Numbered from the stretch's first letter, positions 51,605 to 60,875 are shown. The stretch: DNA of 64,000 nucleotides from Carpediemonas membranifera (GCA_019828565.1 JAHDYR010000034.1:62001-126000); one strand, 5' to 3'. Translations and numbers: made by a program. Notes: a model not told the origin generated them from the letters alone.

Positions 51605-52609
51605 CTACACGTCTCTCTCAAGCGCACGGGTCATCATGCTTATGTATCGATCATTCATAAGTCTTCTCTGGTCGGTTCTTAACGGGTCATACTCGTTGAC
51701 ATCAGAAACGATGTCTTGCATTTCAGGAAGAGGAATGGGCCGGGCATAGCTAGTCTCAGACATGATGACCCTGGCCTCGTTGGGAAATGACAAGGAACCA
51801 TTGGCTATAATCCGTCTTCCTGCTGAGCCAGGCGCGAAACGATAGCCAGAGAAGTACTTCGTCAGAAAGAAAAGAGGATTGTCGAGGCATGTCACGCGGT
51901 AGAGCCAATAGGCGTCCTGGAGAACAAGCTCATGCGCCAGAACCTTCTCAGGAGTGAGGATAATGCATGTGTTCTTGTACTTGGCTGTCGAAATAGCACT
52001 GCACAGCTGAGACTCCTCAGATCTGTCGAGTCCGGAGCAGGTGGCAAAGTAAATCAGACGCACACGCGTCGATCTCACCAAGGAAGGGCTCTCGAATGAC
52101 CTGAGGATGAGCTGGACCAGATCATGGTGATACAGAAACTCGTTCGTAGACGTATCAATGATCATACGCGACGTTTCTGTATCAGAATGACCCGATATCA
52201 CCCAGTAAGTGTCGAAGTTAGAGTACTGCGACGCCAACTCCTCAAGTACCTCGGCCAGATGGGACGTAGACTTAAAGGTGCGGGCAACGGCAGTCAGCCA
52301 CTCATCATCAACGAGCTCTAGAGCCGTCTTGAGCTTGAAATGATAGCCAGATGAGTTGGCAAGACTTTCCACGCGGAAGACGGGGTAGGGCTGAGTCGGG
52401 GTCTCGAAACCATGCAGCGGCTCGATGGTGATTAGCACCCGTCGGTTAATCAACTTCTCTGTTGTAAAAGGACACTCGTGAGAGGAAGAAGACTTGAAAC
52501 CGATCCCGCGATGTCCACGCCTGAGCTGAACCTTACCACAGACACATTCAAAGACTTCTTGGTCCTTACTGATGCGTCGCGTGCCGAATTCTCCGTATTT
52601 CTCGTCCAT
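51605..52609 (-). CDS. Putative CHAT/caspase-like (clan CD) cysteine protease of element X
   Basis: 334 residues. The N-terminus has a zinc-ribbon-like pattern (CVCGKVQL ... HECPF). The core has YWVISGHSD, a candidate catalytic His at the end of a beta strand. This is followed after about 50 residues by RLIYFATCSGLDRSEE, a candidate catalytic Cys, and then LCSAI. Strand-His-Gly and strand-Cys-Ser-Gly at this spacing are typical of CHAT and other caspase-fold peptidases. The family match is by motif only. ATG 52609 is used, because the longer frame starts at TTG. A 33-bp quasi-palindrome lies 5 bp upstream. Confidence 0.55.
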   Translation of the reverse strand: MDEKYGEFGTRRISKDQEVFECVCGKVQLRRGHRGIGFKSSSSHECPFTTEKLINRRVLITIEPLHGFETPTQPYPVFRVESLANSSGYHFKLKTALELVDDEWLTAVARTFKSTSHLAEVLEELASQYSNFDTYWVISGHSDTETSRMIIDTSTNEFLYHHDLVQLILRSFESPSLVRSTRVRLIYFATCSGLDRSEESQLCSAISTAKYKNTCIILTPEKVLAHELVLQDAYWLYRVTCLDNPLFFLTKYFSGYRFAPGSAGRRIIANGSLSFPNEARVIMSETSYARPIPLPEMQDIVSDVNEYDPLRTDQRRLMNDRYISMMTRALERDV

Positions 52610-52613
52610 TTGC

Positions 52614-52646
52614 AATGTGCCATTTTTTTTTCATGAATGGCACATT
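52614..52646. promoter_or_regulatory. 33-bp quasi-palindrome with T9 tract, copy 1
   Basis: AATGTGCCA, nine T, then CATGAATGGCACATT. Near-identical in inverted orientation to 57609-57641. The outer arms AATGTGCCAT/ATGGCACATT are complementary. It lies between the divergent protease and SET genes and can serve both. Confidence 0.65.
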
Positions 52647-52803
52647 TTGATTTGAAGCAAAGGACAAGCTTTTGATCCAAGTAAAGAGGTATACCTTCAT
52701 TGCTACACTATTTATGCATGCTACTGCAGTATTGTTCGGATCTGATCAGCGATGCGCCTGTTCTTCGGATCGGGAGTTGCGAGAAAAAAAAGAGAACGAA
52801 GAT

Positions 52804-53805
52804 ATGGCGAGAAGAAAGATGCCCGCAAGGAAGCAGCAACCGGTAGGTAAGAGAAGGACTCAAAATCCACCCAACAAGACTTTTGAGTCATCTGCTTCTC
52901 CGCAGGATCAACGTCCTGCGGAAACGACTGTAACGGCAGCATCACCTCCTCCTCCGCCTCCCGAGTCGCCCGAGGATGGTAAGGAGCAAGATTCTCCTCC
53001 TCCTCCGCCTCCCGAGTCGCCTTCCCATTCATCCAGCTCGTCTGAAGCCGAGGAGGACTCCGTCGAGGGGTCCGTCATGCACGTCCACCCTAGGTGGACG
53101 CATGTTTACCCGGGTTCAGACCTGCAGGACGTCAAGCGGCTGATTTCGGATGAGATAAGCCTTCAGGCCATTCCTGCTCCGGCCTGGATCTCATCCGAGA
53201 CCCGTTGCGACCCCCGTCTGACCCAGGAGCCCGACCATCCGGCCCTCAATCGGACGCAGAGCGTCGGCCGAGGCATGATTGCCACTGAGGATATCTCAGC
53301 TGGCACATGTCTCGGCATATACTTCGGGAAGCTGATTCCCGATGCTGAGACGGCCAGCAACAACGGCCAGATGGTGTTTGTTTCGCATATTCCATTACCA
53401 TTACACAGCATGTCATTCGCTGACAGTCAGGTCGCCGTCGATGCCATGTCGGCCGCAGCGGGTGTCCACCTGATTAACCACAGCCCTGACGATGTCAACT
53501 GTGAGTTCGTGGACGTCTTGGTGGATGGCCTGCCAGTGATATCGGTCAGGGCCACTGCCAACATCGTTCGCGGCGAGTTCTTGCGCATCGATTATGGCGA
53601 GACCTACTTTGAGGCCGATGAAGAGGAGCACCCGGTTGCTCGCTTCAAGAGTCTCGCCATAGATGACCCTCACTACCTCGCTCGAAAGGTGGAGCAGTTC
53701 AAAATACTGCAGGTCAAGCCGCAGCCCCGCAAGCGGAAGACCAAGTCCAACCCCGCCCGTAAGCGCTTCCACACTGCGCGCATGACTCAAGGCAAGAGTG
53801 AATAA
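52804..53805 (+). CDS. SET-domain protein (putative lysine methyltransferase) of element X
   Basis: 333 residues. A basic N-terminus (MARRKMPARKQQ) is followed by a Pro/Glu/Ser-rich linker with two imperfect repeats of PPPPPPESP (DNA repeat at about 52,946 and 52,995). The SET domain spans about residues 155-265: GRGMIATEDISAGTCLGIYFG, then HLINHSPDDVNCEF (SAM-binding NHS) and RGEFLRIDYGETYF (catalytic Tyr region). The C-terminus is basic (QPRKRKTKSNPARKR). No post-SET cysteines are seen. Likely substrate is histone or another nuclear protein. Start chosen at ATG 52804; the frame upstream is AT-rich and unlike protein. Confidence 0.85.
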   Translation: MARRKMPARKQQPVGKRRTQNPPNKTFESSASPQDQRPAETTVTAASPPPPPPESPEDGKEQDSPPPPPPESPSHSSSSSEAEEDSVEGSVMHVHPRWTHVYPGSDLQDVKRLISDEISLQAIPAPAWISSETRCDPRLTQEPDHPALNRTQSVGRGMIATEDISAGTCLGIYFGKLIPDAETASNNGQMVFVSHIPLPLHSMSFADSQVAVDAMSAAAGVHLINHSPDDVNCEFVDVLVDGLPVISVRATANIVRGEFLRIDYGETYFEADEEEHPVARFKSLAIDDPHYLARKVEQFKILQVKPQPRKRKTKSNPARKRFHTARMTQGKSE

Positions 53806-53835
53806 ACTTGAAGAGATATCAATTCAATCAATCAT

Positions 53836-54369
53836 TTATGAGCGGGTGACATCCTCCGGACGAGTAGCACGCTTCTCGGGCTCTGCGGCAGCTGCCTTGC
53901 GCTTGCGGTCCGGAAGACTGTAGACACAGGCATGACGATTCTCGATGACGATGAACTGAGTGAGTTTCATGCTCTCACAAAGACCTAAGATCTTGTCCAG
54001 CGTCGCATCCTGGATGGGCAAGAACTCTGAATCTTCCCAACCTTTGTGGACCCAGAGGCAGGTAAGGTCCTCGTCGATCTGGGTGATGATTACCGGAGTG
54101 TGACTCAGCTCTACACTGGCCTGGATGGCCTCATGGTCTGCCCAGGGGAAAGGGGAGCCAGGCATCTCAGAGAACGGGTCGCCCTCGAACCCCTTGCCCT
54201 CACAGAAGGATCGGATGTCCTCGTACAGCTGAAGCTTCTCACCAACAGTAGGCTGGGACCCAGTCCTGATGAGATGCATGGCGCTGAGAATGCATGAGCC
54301 ATCCCCAGGCACCTCAGACCGCTTCAGAGAGCTTGTATCGTTCTTAAACTTCTTAGCGGTCTTCTCCAT
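53836..54369 (-). CDS. OTU-like cysteine protease (putative deubiquitinase) of element X
   Basis: 177 residues from ATG 54369. The catalytic block is EVPGDGSCILSAMHLI (Asp and nucleophile Cys of the OTU motif DGSC). The mid block ADHEAIQASVELSHTPVIIT corresponds to the conserved strand region. The C-terminal ENRHACVYSL supplies the catalytic His. OTU proteases remove ubiquitin; viruses and giant elements often carry them against host defence. A basic tail (DRKRKAAAAEPEKRA) suggests nuclear entry. The frame stays open to a TTG at 54408, overlapping the end of the coiled-coil gene upstream, so a longer or spliced 5' end is possible. Confidence 0.75.
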   Translation of the reverse strand: MEKTAKKFKNDTSSLKRSEVPGDGSCILSAMHLIRTGSQPTVGEKLQLYEDIRSFCEGKGFEGDPFSEMPGSPFPWADHEAIQASVELSHTPVIITQIDEDLTCLWVHKGWEDSEFLPIQDATLDKILGLCESMKLTQFIVIENRHACVYSLPDRKRKAAAAEPEKRATRPEDVTRS

Positions 54370-54382
54370 GATGGTCTGGACG

Positions 54383-55210
54383 TCATCTTTGGGGTCTGCG
54401 GCCACCAAAGCCTCCCCGATCCAGGTCTATGACCTCAGCCTCCTTCTTCAAGGGCACAAGCTTCTCCGTCTCGAGCTTTTCAATCTTGGCCCGGGCTCGC
54501 CAAAGCTCCCTCTTCAAATCACGGATCGCACCGTTGTGTTCCACGGCAAGATGGCGGCGCAGGAGGCGCGATGTGCCACTCAGGGTACTTCTGTGGACGG
54601 GAGAGTCCATCAGAAGCGCGTCCAGGTGCCTTATCCGGTCGAACTGCACGTCGACCGGGTCCGACAGCTCAGGCTCGGCGTTGTTCTTGAACGAACGGAC
54701 GACCCCCGACCTTCCTGGCTTCACCTTGCGCATTATGCGCTCACGGAGCAGCGAAAGGACTGAATAAGCAGGAGTTATTTGGAGTACTTACCTCCAACGT
54801 CGTGCTCGTGATCCGAAGACACTTCTCGGCGGACCTTCTGGACAAGGCTGTCGTAGGCATGATCTCCCATGACCTTCTTCAGCTCAGCCGATGTCGTGAT
54901 CAGCTCAAGCTGAGCCTCGGCAGTTTCTCTTAGGTGCAGGATAAGGTGAGGCGACCTGAAGAGCTTGCGAAGCGTTTTCCAGCCAATATCTGTGTAAAAA
55001 GGTATGGGGAAAGTACTTACGATCACGAAGAAGGGCGGTGAGGATCTTGTCATCGGGCAGAAGGAACTTACGAAGAAGTGAGCACTTGATCATCTCCTGC
55101 GCGTTTGATGAGGCCTGACTGATCTCAGCGCTGTCATAGAAGATAAAGAACTGCTTACCAAACGTTTTCGAACGCTTCAAGAGCATGTAGAAGTCGAAAA
55201 CCGATTGCAT
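54383..55210 (-). CDS. Hypothetical coiled-coil protein of element X, two introns
   Basis: Three exons: 55210-55021, 54989-54792 and 54759-54383, giving 254 residues with all phases consistent. The introns are 31 and 32 nt and both start GTAAGTACT; they end TTTACACAG and TTATTCAG. The protein starts MQSVFDFYMLLKRSKTFGKQ, has helical blocks, an Arg/Lys patch (RERIMRKVKPGRSG) and a C-terminal coiled coil (RELWRARAKIEKLETEKL). No family recognised. An in-frame ATG at 55273 lies among the palindromic sites and would translate them, so I prefer 55210. Four palindromes sit directly upstream. Confidence 0.65.
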
Positions 55211-55214
55211 GATT

Positions 55215-55379
55215 ATAAGGCTCTCAGGACCTAATGAAAAATTCATAAGGCTCTGAGAGCCTAATAAACTCATGCGGAAAAATGACCAGTATCGGTAGGC
55301 AACGGCGCGGGAGATTCATTAGGCTCTGAGAGCCTTATACACGATTTCGAATTGGTGTATAAGGCTCTGAGAGCCTTAT
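55215..55379. promoter_or_regulatory. Array of four 21-bp palindromes upstream of the coiled-coil gene
   Basis: Copies at 55215-55235, 55245-55265, 55318-55338 and 55359-55379. The fourth is perfect: half-site ATAAGGCTCT mirrored around a central G. The second and third each have one T/A difference in an outer arm; the first is the most degenerate. Repeated perfect dyads just before a start codon are the usual form of an operator array for a dimeric DNA-binding protein. Confidence 0.7.
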
Positions 55380-55909
55380 GAACTCAGAGGAGGTCCTCGG
55401 GGCACTTCGGTGCAGAATTTTGATTGGGCATCTGATTGGACCATGGGGCGGATGCTCAGAGGGATGAATGCGAGCTCAATGGAGACCATTGGACATGTCA
55501 GAGATGGCATGTCCAGGTGAAGGTCCATCATGGAAGGAGCCATTCACGATAAGTCTTCTAAATGTTGTGTTGCGAGCGTCTGAAGGGCTTTCTCTGGATA
55601 CCGACCAAGATGGAGGTCACGTGGATCAACGGACGATAATTGCGGTATTCTGGCCTTGTATGCCACTCTTAAATCCATTGTTTGATCCATTCCCGCGTTT
55701 ATAGTTCATCTCAACGCTTCCTCGACGAGTTACAATTGTTGATGTTGTTTAGGTTCTATTACAGGCCATTCGAGGCCACAGAGCTCTCATGATGTTGTTT
55801 TTAGTGATATACACATGCTTGCCAGCGTTTGAGGATCGATACTCTTCTCCTTTCTTCGTTTGGTTTTCTAATTTCGTTGCGAGCATAAAGTGCACCTTGA
55901 AGAAACGTT
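55380..55909. other. Intergenic, no gene recognised
   Basis: 530 bp between the palindrome array and the 228-residue gene. No ORF of note. Just before the next ATG the sequence AAAGTGCACCTTGAAG resembles AAACTGCACCTTGAAC upstream of the kinesin ATG and might be a core promoter element. Confidence 0.4.
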
Positions 55910-56596
55910 ATGCCTCCGAAACGGAGTAATACTGCTAAGAGCAAGGGCAGAAAGCGTCTAAACGCTGTGGAAATGATTTCTACTTACTTAGAGAAGGAGC
56001 ACGCTGCTGGAAGCATCTCCGCTGCCGATGTCGCCACCGGAAACCGCATTTGCAATGAGGTGGTTGACAGACGCCCCAATGACCTCCCCACATTCGTTCC
56101 GGAGGATCTTAGGGATGAAGCGGAGTTCCGTTCTCTCGATAGCATTGAGCAGATCATGGCGCAGTACAAGGGCGAGTCTTCTGAGGCCAAGGAGAAGCGC
56201 TTCAGGGCCCTCATCAGCCTGGACGCCGAAGGAGATGAGGTCGACCATGGCAGCCCTCTCTTGGCAACTGTCCGTGAGTACCGCGAGCTGTTCCACGGCA
56301 TCCCTCAGTCGGTCCGCCCCCGCGCTTACGCCTTCGTCGCCCAGAGGCTTGGTATCTCTGTCGACAAGGTCAGAGAGGTCCTTCTGGAGAGTGTGTGCCG
56401 CAAGGACTCTAAGCTCATCTTCGAGCGTCCGCAGCTTGTCCTCAAGAAGCACTCGAAGACCTTCAAGGACCTCGCCGCTGTGATTGAGAAGAGGAACGCT
56501 GCCCGTGCCGCTGCAGAGGCTCGTGATGTTCTGCGTATACCCGTTTACGCGAGCCTCCTGCTCTTCCACGCAGCTAACGTCAACTCAAATGAGTAA
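55910..56596 (+). CDS. Hypothetical protein of element X, 228 residues
   Basis: Starts MPPKRSNTAKSKGRKRLNAV, a basic tail like those of DNA-binding or nuclear proteins, followed by helical sequence. Residues about 120-170 (PLLATVREYRELFHGIPQSVRPRAYAFVAQRLGISVDKVREVLLE) have a shape suggestive of a helix-turn-helix (AQRLGISVDKVREVL). It could therefore be the regulator that binds one of the palindromes in X, but this is inference. No family recognised. The stop is 20 bp from the convergent GNAT-like gene. Confidence 0.6.
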   Translation: MPPKRSNTAKSKGRKRLNAVEMISTYLEKEHAAGSISAADVATGNRICNEVVDRRPNDLPTFVPEDLRDEAEFRSLDSIEQIMAQYKGESSEAKEKRFRALISLDAEGDEVDHGSPLLATVREYRELFHGIPQSVRPRAYAFVAQRLGISVDKVREVLLESVCRKDSKLIFERPQLVLKKHSKTFKDLAAVIEKRNAARAAAEARDVLRIPVYASLLLFHAANVNSNE

Positions 56597-56616
56597 TAAA
56601 TCGACTGCTTCTTCAT

Positions 56617-57574
56617 TTAATCTTCATTCTCTTCCTCATCTTCCTTCTCAGACAGCAGATGGTACCACTCTTCCTCGAAATAGTTCTCTTTCTGGTAATC
56701 CTTACGCATCTTTGATCTCTTATCCACGATCTTTTGGACCAAATCCCTTCGGTTGCTGTCGTAAAGGGCGATGATTATCTCACGTTGCTTCTTGCGCGTC
56801 GGGTGCGGGGTAACACTCTTCCTCAGACGCTTAATGTAGCGGTTGAGCTTGTCCGAGGGCTTGGTGGGCAGGGTGGGTTGGGTGGCTTGGGTTCTCTTTG
56901 GGGGAGGCTGGACCTGGTCCACAGAAGTGAAAGCCGTACCGTAGTCGACGGACGGGGGAGCCCTCCAGGACTTCATGGCATATCCATGGCAAGCAACGAG
57001 ACTCTCACCGAGCTTCGTCCACTTGTTCGGGCCGTATGTTGCCTCCATGGTCACCAGTTTCGCATCATCCAGGTACTCCATCGTGGACTTTTTGCTTGGA
57101 GATGGACATCCCCATACGCTGGTAGGCTGGCACAAGAGAACTTACACACTGCAGGCGGATCCTCTGTCCGGCAGAGGCAACCGAAAGAAGAATCGTGGCG
57201 AGACCATTGCCCCTGGCATAGAATGCCGTGCGAATAACCACAACATATAAGTCCTGGCGCAGCTCGGAAGGGGTTTCATCAGTAGCTTCGGTGTTGTATG
57301 ACTCCTTCGTGAGCAACAAGGCCGAAATGATGGAATCAGTCTTGCAGTCACGAATCGCAACCAATCTGGGTAAATACCTGGGCAACACTGGGTGAACAAA
57401 CATGAAGAAGCGATGATCGATGTCATCAACTCCTCTCGTGGCAACGTCCTGCTTAAAAAACGTACGGACACTGGGGATGATGTCTGACTTATCAGAAAGT
57501 CTTACGTACTGTATATAAGCCTTATGGGCTGCAAGAGTATCCTCTGTCCAAGATTCTTTCCCCGTTTGGTTCAT
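56617..57574 (-). CDS. GNAT-like acetyltransferase of element X, spliced or frame-changed
   Basis: Two frames form one gene. The first (from ATG 57574) has strands and the acetyl-CoA-loop-like ARGNGLATILL, then RIRLQC. The second starts near 57,126 and ends in a basic, coiled-coil and Glu-rich tail (EEWYHLLSEKEDEEENE). A 19-nt intron 57127-57145 (GTAAGTTCTCTTGTGCCAG) would join them in phase, giving 312 residues; a longer intron or frameshift is possible. In the unspliced frame VPAYQRMGM resembles the GNAT motif YxxxGF, which argues that the boundary is uncertain. ATG 57574 is preferred over 57622, because the latter lies inside the 33-bp palindrome. Confidence 0.5.
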
Positions 57575-57594
57575 TTTCACAAACTTTTGTGAAA
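57575..57594. promoter_or_regulatory. 20-bp TTTCACA/TGTGAAA palindrome, copy 2
   Basis: TTTCACAAACTTTTGTGAAA, immediately before ATG 57574. It is 19/20 identical to the reverse complement of 60295-60314. Confidence 0.7.
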
Positions 57595-57608
57595 CCTGCG
57601 AAATGTGA

Positions 57609-57641
57609 AATGTGCCATTCATGAAAAAAAAAGTGGCACAT
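57609..57641. promoter_or_regulatory. 33-bp quasi-palindrome with T9 tract, copy 2
   Basis: Inverted copy of 52614-52646 with a one-base difference next to the T9/A9 tract. It lies 34 bp upstream of the GNAT-like ATG. Confidence 0.65.
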
Positions 57642-57702
57642 ATGAAAAATGAATGAATTTATCACGGAACCATCTTACATCACTTTATATCACGCGGATG
57701 CC

Positions 57703-60253
57703 TCAATTCTGTCTGCTACACTCTCCACACAGGCAGCAAACTAACTCTATGCCATGGTCCGCCAGACTGCATGACATCGTGCCCTCCTCACCCCACGTCA
57801 GCGTCGTATGCTCTTCTACAAACTCCCACACTTCATCAACAGTCTCCTGAAAGGTCTGGATCATCTCACGAGTTGGCTCGAAGGTCACGGTGGTCAGTGT
57901 GCGGACACCAAACCAATGCTTCGCATCCTTACAGCAGTCGTGAACTCGCACACACTTGAGTCGCTGGAGCTGGGGGACAGAGTAGTCCTGCCGACCAAAA
58001 GAACGCATGCCCGTCAGGAAGGAACACGCGAGAGTTGTCTGCTCGATCAAGCAAATGCCCTCAAGGACTGCCTTCCTGTGCAACTTGGCTGCTACCTCCT
58101 GGTTCTTGATGAACTCTCGCTCAAAGTACTCCTCTAGGATATAGAACAGCGGCACCTTGAGATGCTTGTGGCACAGGGGCTGCGTCGTGAGTCTGCTGAT
58201 GCTGTAGAGGTTCTCAGCGCACGGTTTCTCCTTCGTCTTCGCTTCGCTGCTTGATAGCAGGGATATGGAAGTCTTATCCTTGTTAGGAATGAACGCAATC
58301 GTGACGTGAATGAGGTGGGCCACTGCGGCAGCCATGAAGTGAAACGCGACAGCCGCGTCAGTCACAGGTTCGGACGAGTAGTACATGGCCTGGAGGTAGC
58401 CAATGAGCCGAATGATATCTTGAATGCACTCAGGGAGAGCAACGTAGTCCTCTTGGGTCGTGGCAGCCATCCTTACACGTGCGGACGACTGCTCGTTACA
58501 ACCTACGGTCCTATCGATGCTTCGCATGGACGACATACGGCCAAGCTTGAGGTTGAGGAGCTTATTCTGGATGATCTCCTCGCGGGACCCGCGGGTGGTG
58601 GGATGCTTCTTGAAAGAACCACAGATATGGGCAACCTGCTCGAGTAAACGGTGCGAGTCGTGCATGAATGGAGGGCATATGACGATCTTCTCAAGAGGGA
58701 TGACACTACAATTCTCGAACACCATGCGTTCATTGGTGAAATCGCCATAGATTGCAAGTACATCTTGAACTCGGTTCGGGTCGTCGACTTCAGCCTGGTA
58801 TGCTGTCTTATCGTCCAGGTTGTCCTTGATGGTGAGACGATGGCGGCCTGCTATCGGGTGGAGCGCCTTACTTTTGTGGTAAATCGTGTTGCAAGGGTGT
58901 GGATAGTTGGGCCGGCCCGACTTTCTGGACAGCATGTGGCGGAGGGCGGCATGATCGCCCATGACGATGACATGGTCGAAGATTGTGACCTCACCAGTGT
59001 CTCTGATGGGTATCTGACTCGTGTATAGGCGCTCAATCTCCTTCTCGACGCGAGAAAGAGACTCTTCCATCAACAAATCACCCTCGCTACCCATATACTC
59101 GACTATACGGAAAGGTGGAGTAATCTTGTTGGGGAATGTGAAGCCTGTGGGGTCGTAGATGCGGAGCTTGAAGGCAGCAGAACCCCCTTTCCACCCGTCA
59201 AGCCATAGTAGGATCTTCATGGGGCTAAACGTGACTCCAACCCTGTTGCCAAGGGCGTTCTTGCATCGAACGTAGTTGGGCTGGTCCGACTCGAGCCATT
59301 CCGGGTGGCGAACAGCTTGCTTGAGGTAACGAACGGCATCAAACCAGACTCGATCAACCTTGTCCCATGTGGAGCTGTTGAGCCGCTTGCCGAGGGTGAC
59401 TCCCTGGGTCTGCTTGAGCTCAGGGCGATGACTTGTGGCCTCATCGCTCGTCTCGTAGTGAAGATCAAGCATTGGCTTCTCCCACTTGAAGTCAATGACG
59501 TTCTCCGCGTCCGTCAGGGGCTGGATATCGACACCCTCGTCCACCGTTAGGCGATTGGTGCACTCGAGTCTCGACTTTGTGCCATTTCTGCCCCACCGCC
59601 AGGTCGTGTTGACTGTGACAGACTCCACAGGGACGAGATGACCCAAGAAAGCAACCTCTGGTCTAGTCAGCGCTGCAACCAGGCCGTTGATCTTGGTGAT
59701 ATTGACCTGCAACTGCTTCACGAAGATATCAGCAGCCTTGCTGGAGATGATTGGCATATGAAGTCGCGCAGAAAGACTACGGATGAGCTTAAAGAGCTCA
59801 TGGGTTGCGTTACAACCCGACTTGATGTACATCAGGATAGAAACAAGCTCCAAAAATCTGCTTGTAGTTGTCAGTTTCCTCAGTTGAGACCTCGTGCTGT
59901 CTCCGCAAGCGTTCGTGGGTGACAGCAATACGCGCGTGGTCACGTACGAAGACATCGAAGGTCGGGGCGACTCCTCTATGGGAACGTACTGCACGCAAGA
60001 AGGGTCGAGAGTCGTGCGGGTCGGCGAAAAATCTCGGATCGACCTCCATGTCCGCAAATAGGCCCTGGTTAGCCATTTCCAAGATGAGTTCACGGAATTC
60101 TCGGCGCTGGCGGCCTCGATCCTGTGTATTTCCGCCAATACCAACAAGGGAGAGGTATGTATGAGCGAGAATGTAGTTCATACGCTCTGCAGTCCTTGGA
60201 GGGCCAGTATTGTCGTAGACAGTGCCAATGAAGGTCTGTATGACAATGTGCAT
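57703..60253 (-). CDS. Large hypothetical protein of element X, candidate transposase, ~835 residues
   Basis: Two frames join near 59,850-59,890. A 43-nt intron 59848-59890 would link exon 60253-59891 to 59847-57703 in phase, giving 835 residues, but its GTCTCA donor is weak. Candidate RNase-H-fold acids are the Asp in ILLWLDGWKGGSAAFKLRIY and the Asp in VIVMGDHAALRHMLSRKSG, the latter followed by a Pro/Cys/His stretch (PNYPHPCNTIYHKSKALH). This order resembles large DDE-type transposases of animals and protists, with the final acid possibly in ILEEYFERE. The C-terminus is Cys-rich (CCLCGEC). It is the only gene in X long enough for a transposase. Assignment is tentative. Copy 3 of the 20-bp palindrome is 42 bp upstream. 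Confidence 0.5.
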
Positions 60254-60294
60254 GCTCAGGAATTTTTGCTGAAGTCACTTTCACATTTCACAAG

Positions 60295-60314
60295 TTTCAC
60301 AAGAGTTTGTGAAA
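60295..60314. promoter_or_regulatory. 20-bp TTTCACA/TGTGAAA palindrome, copy 3
   Basis: TTTCACAAGAGTTTGTGAAA, 42 bp upstream of ATG 60253 of the large gene. Bases 60315-60768 to its right show no gene and are AT-richer than the surroundings. Confidence 0.7.
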
Positions 60315-60768
60315 GATTTTTGGTTTGGGGCTTCCGCTGCTCTGTTTCCTCCAAAAAGTTGTGAGCAGCAACTACACTGAGTTTTATACGTATTCTATGC
60401 TTCTCATACCCATTGATGCGTTATTGCGCAATTCTGCTTTGCCCTCAAAGGAAAAGTGAATTTGAATTTCCCCCTGAATCTTGCAAGATACTGCGGAAGT
60501 AACGGTAAGAAAAAATGAAACTCGCCAACGAAAGCAGCTGGAAGAAAATGGTAAAAAGTATTGGAACTAGGACAATATGGTGTACACTCTGAGCAACTTC
60601 ATTTCTTTCTGGCGTTCACCTGTGTCACGAGCTCTTTGGGCACTGTTTCGGGCGTTAGGACAAACCAAGGGTTCCATGATCCTTTGTTGATCTAGTTACA
60701 CCTCTGTTGTTAGCACAATCTTCCAAGACCATCTCATCGTTGATAAAATTTGGCAGATTTTCGAATGC

Positions 60769-60875
60769 GAGAAAATGAAGACTTCCCCACAGAACCTGAG
60801 TATGTACGGATAGTACTTGACCCCCATGGATTATCCCCCCATGTTTGGTTTTTGTGGGGAAGTCTTCATTTTCTC
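60769..60875. repeat. 23-bp perfect inverted repeat (hairpin) inside the right end of X
   Basis: Arms 60769-60791 and 60853-60875 are fully complementary (left arm begins GAGAAAATGAAGACTTCCCC), with a 61-bp loop. This could be a small MITE-like insertion, a transcript 3' hairpin or part of the transposition machinery of X. Confidence 0.75.
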
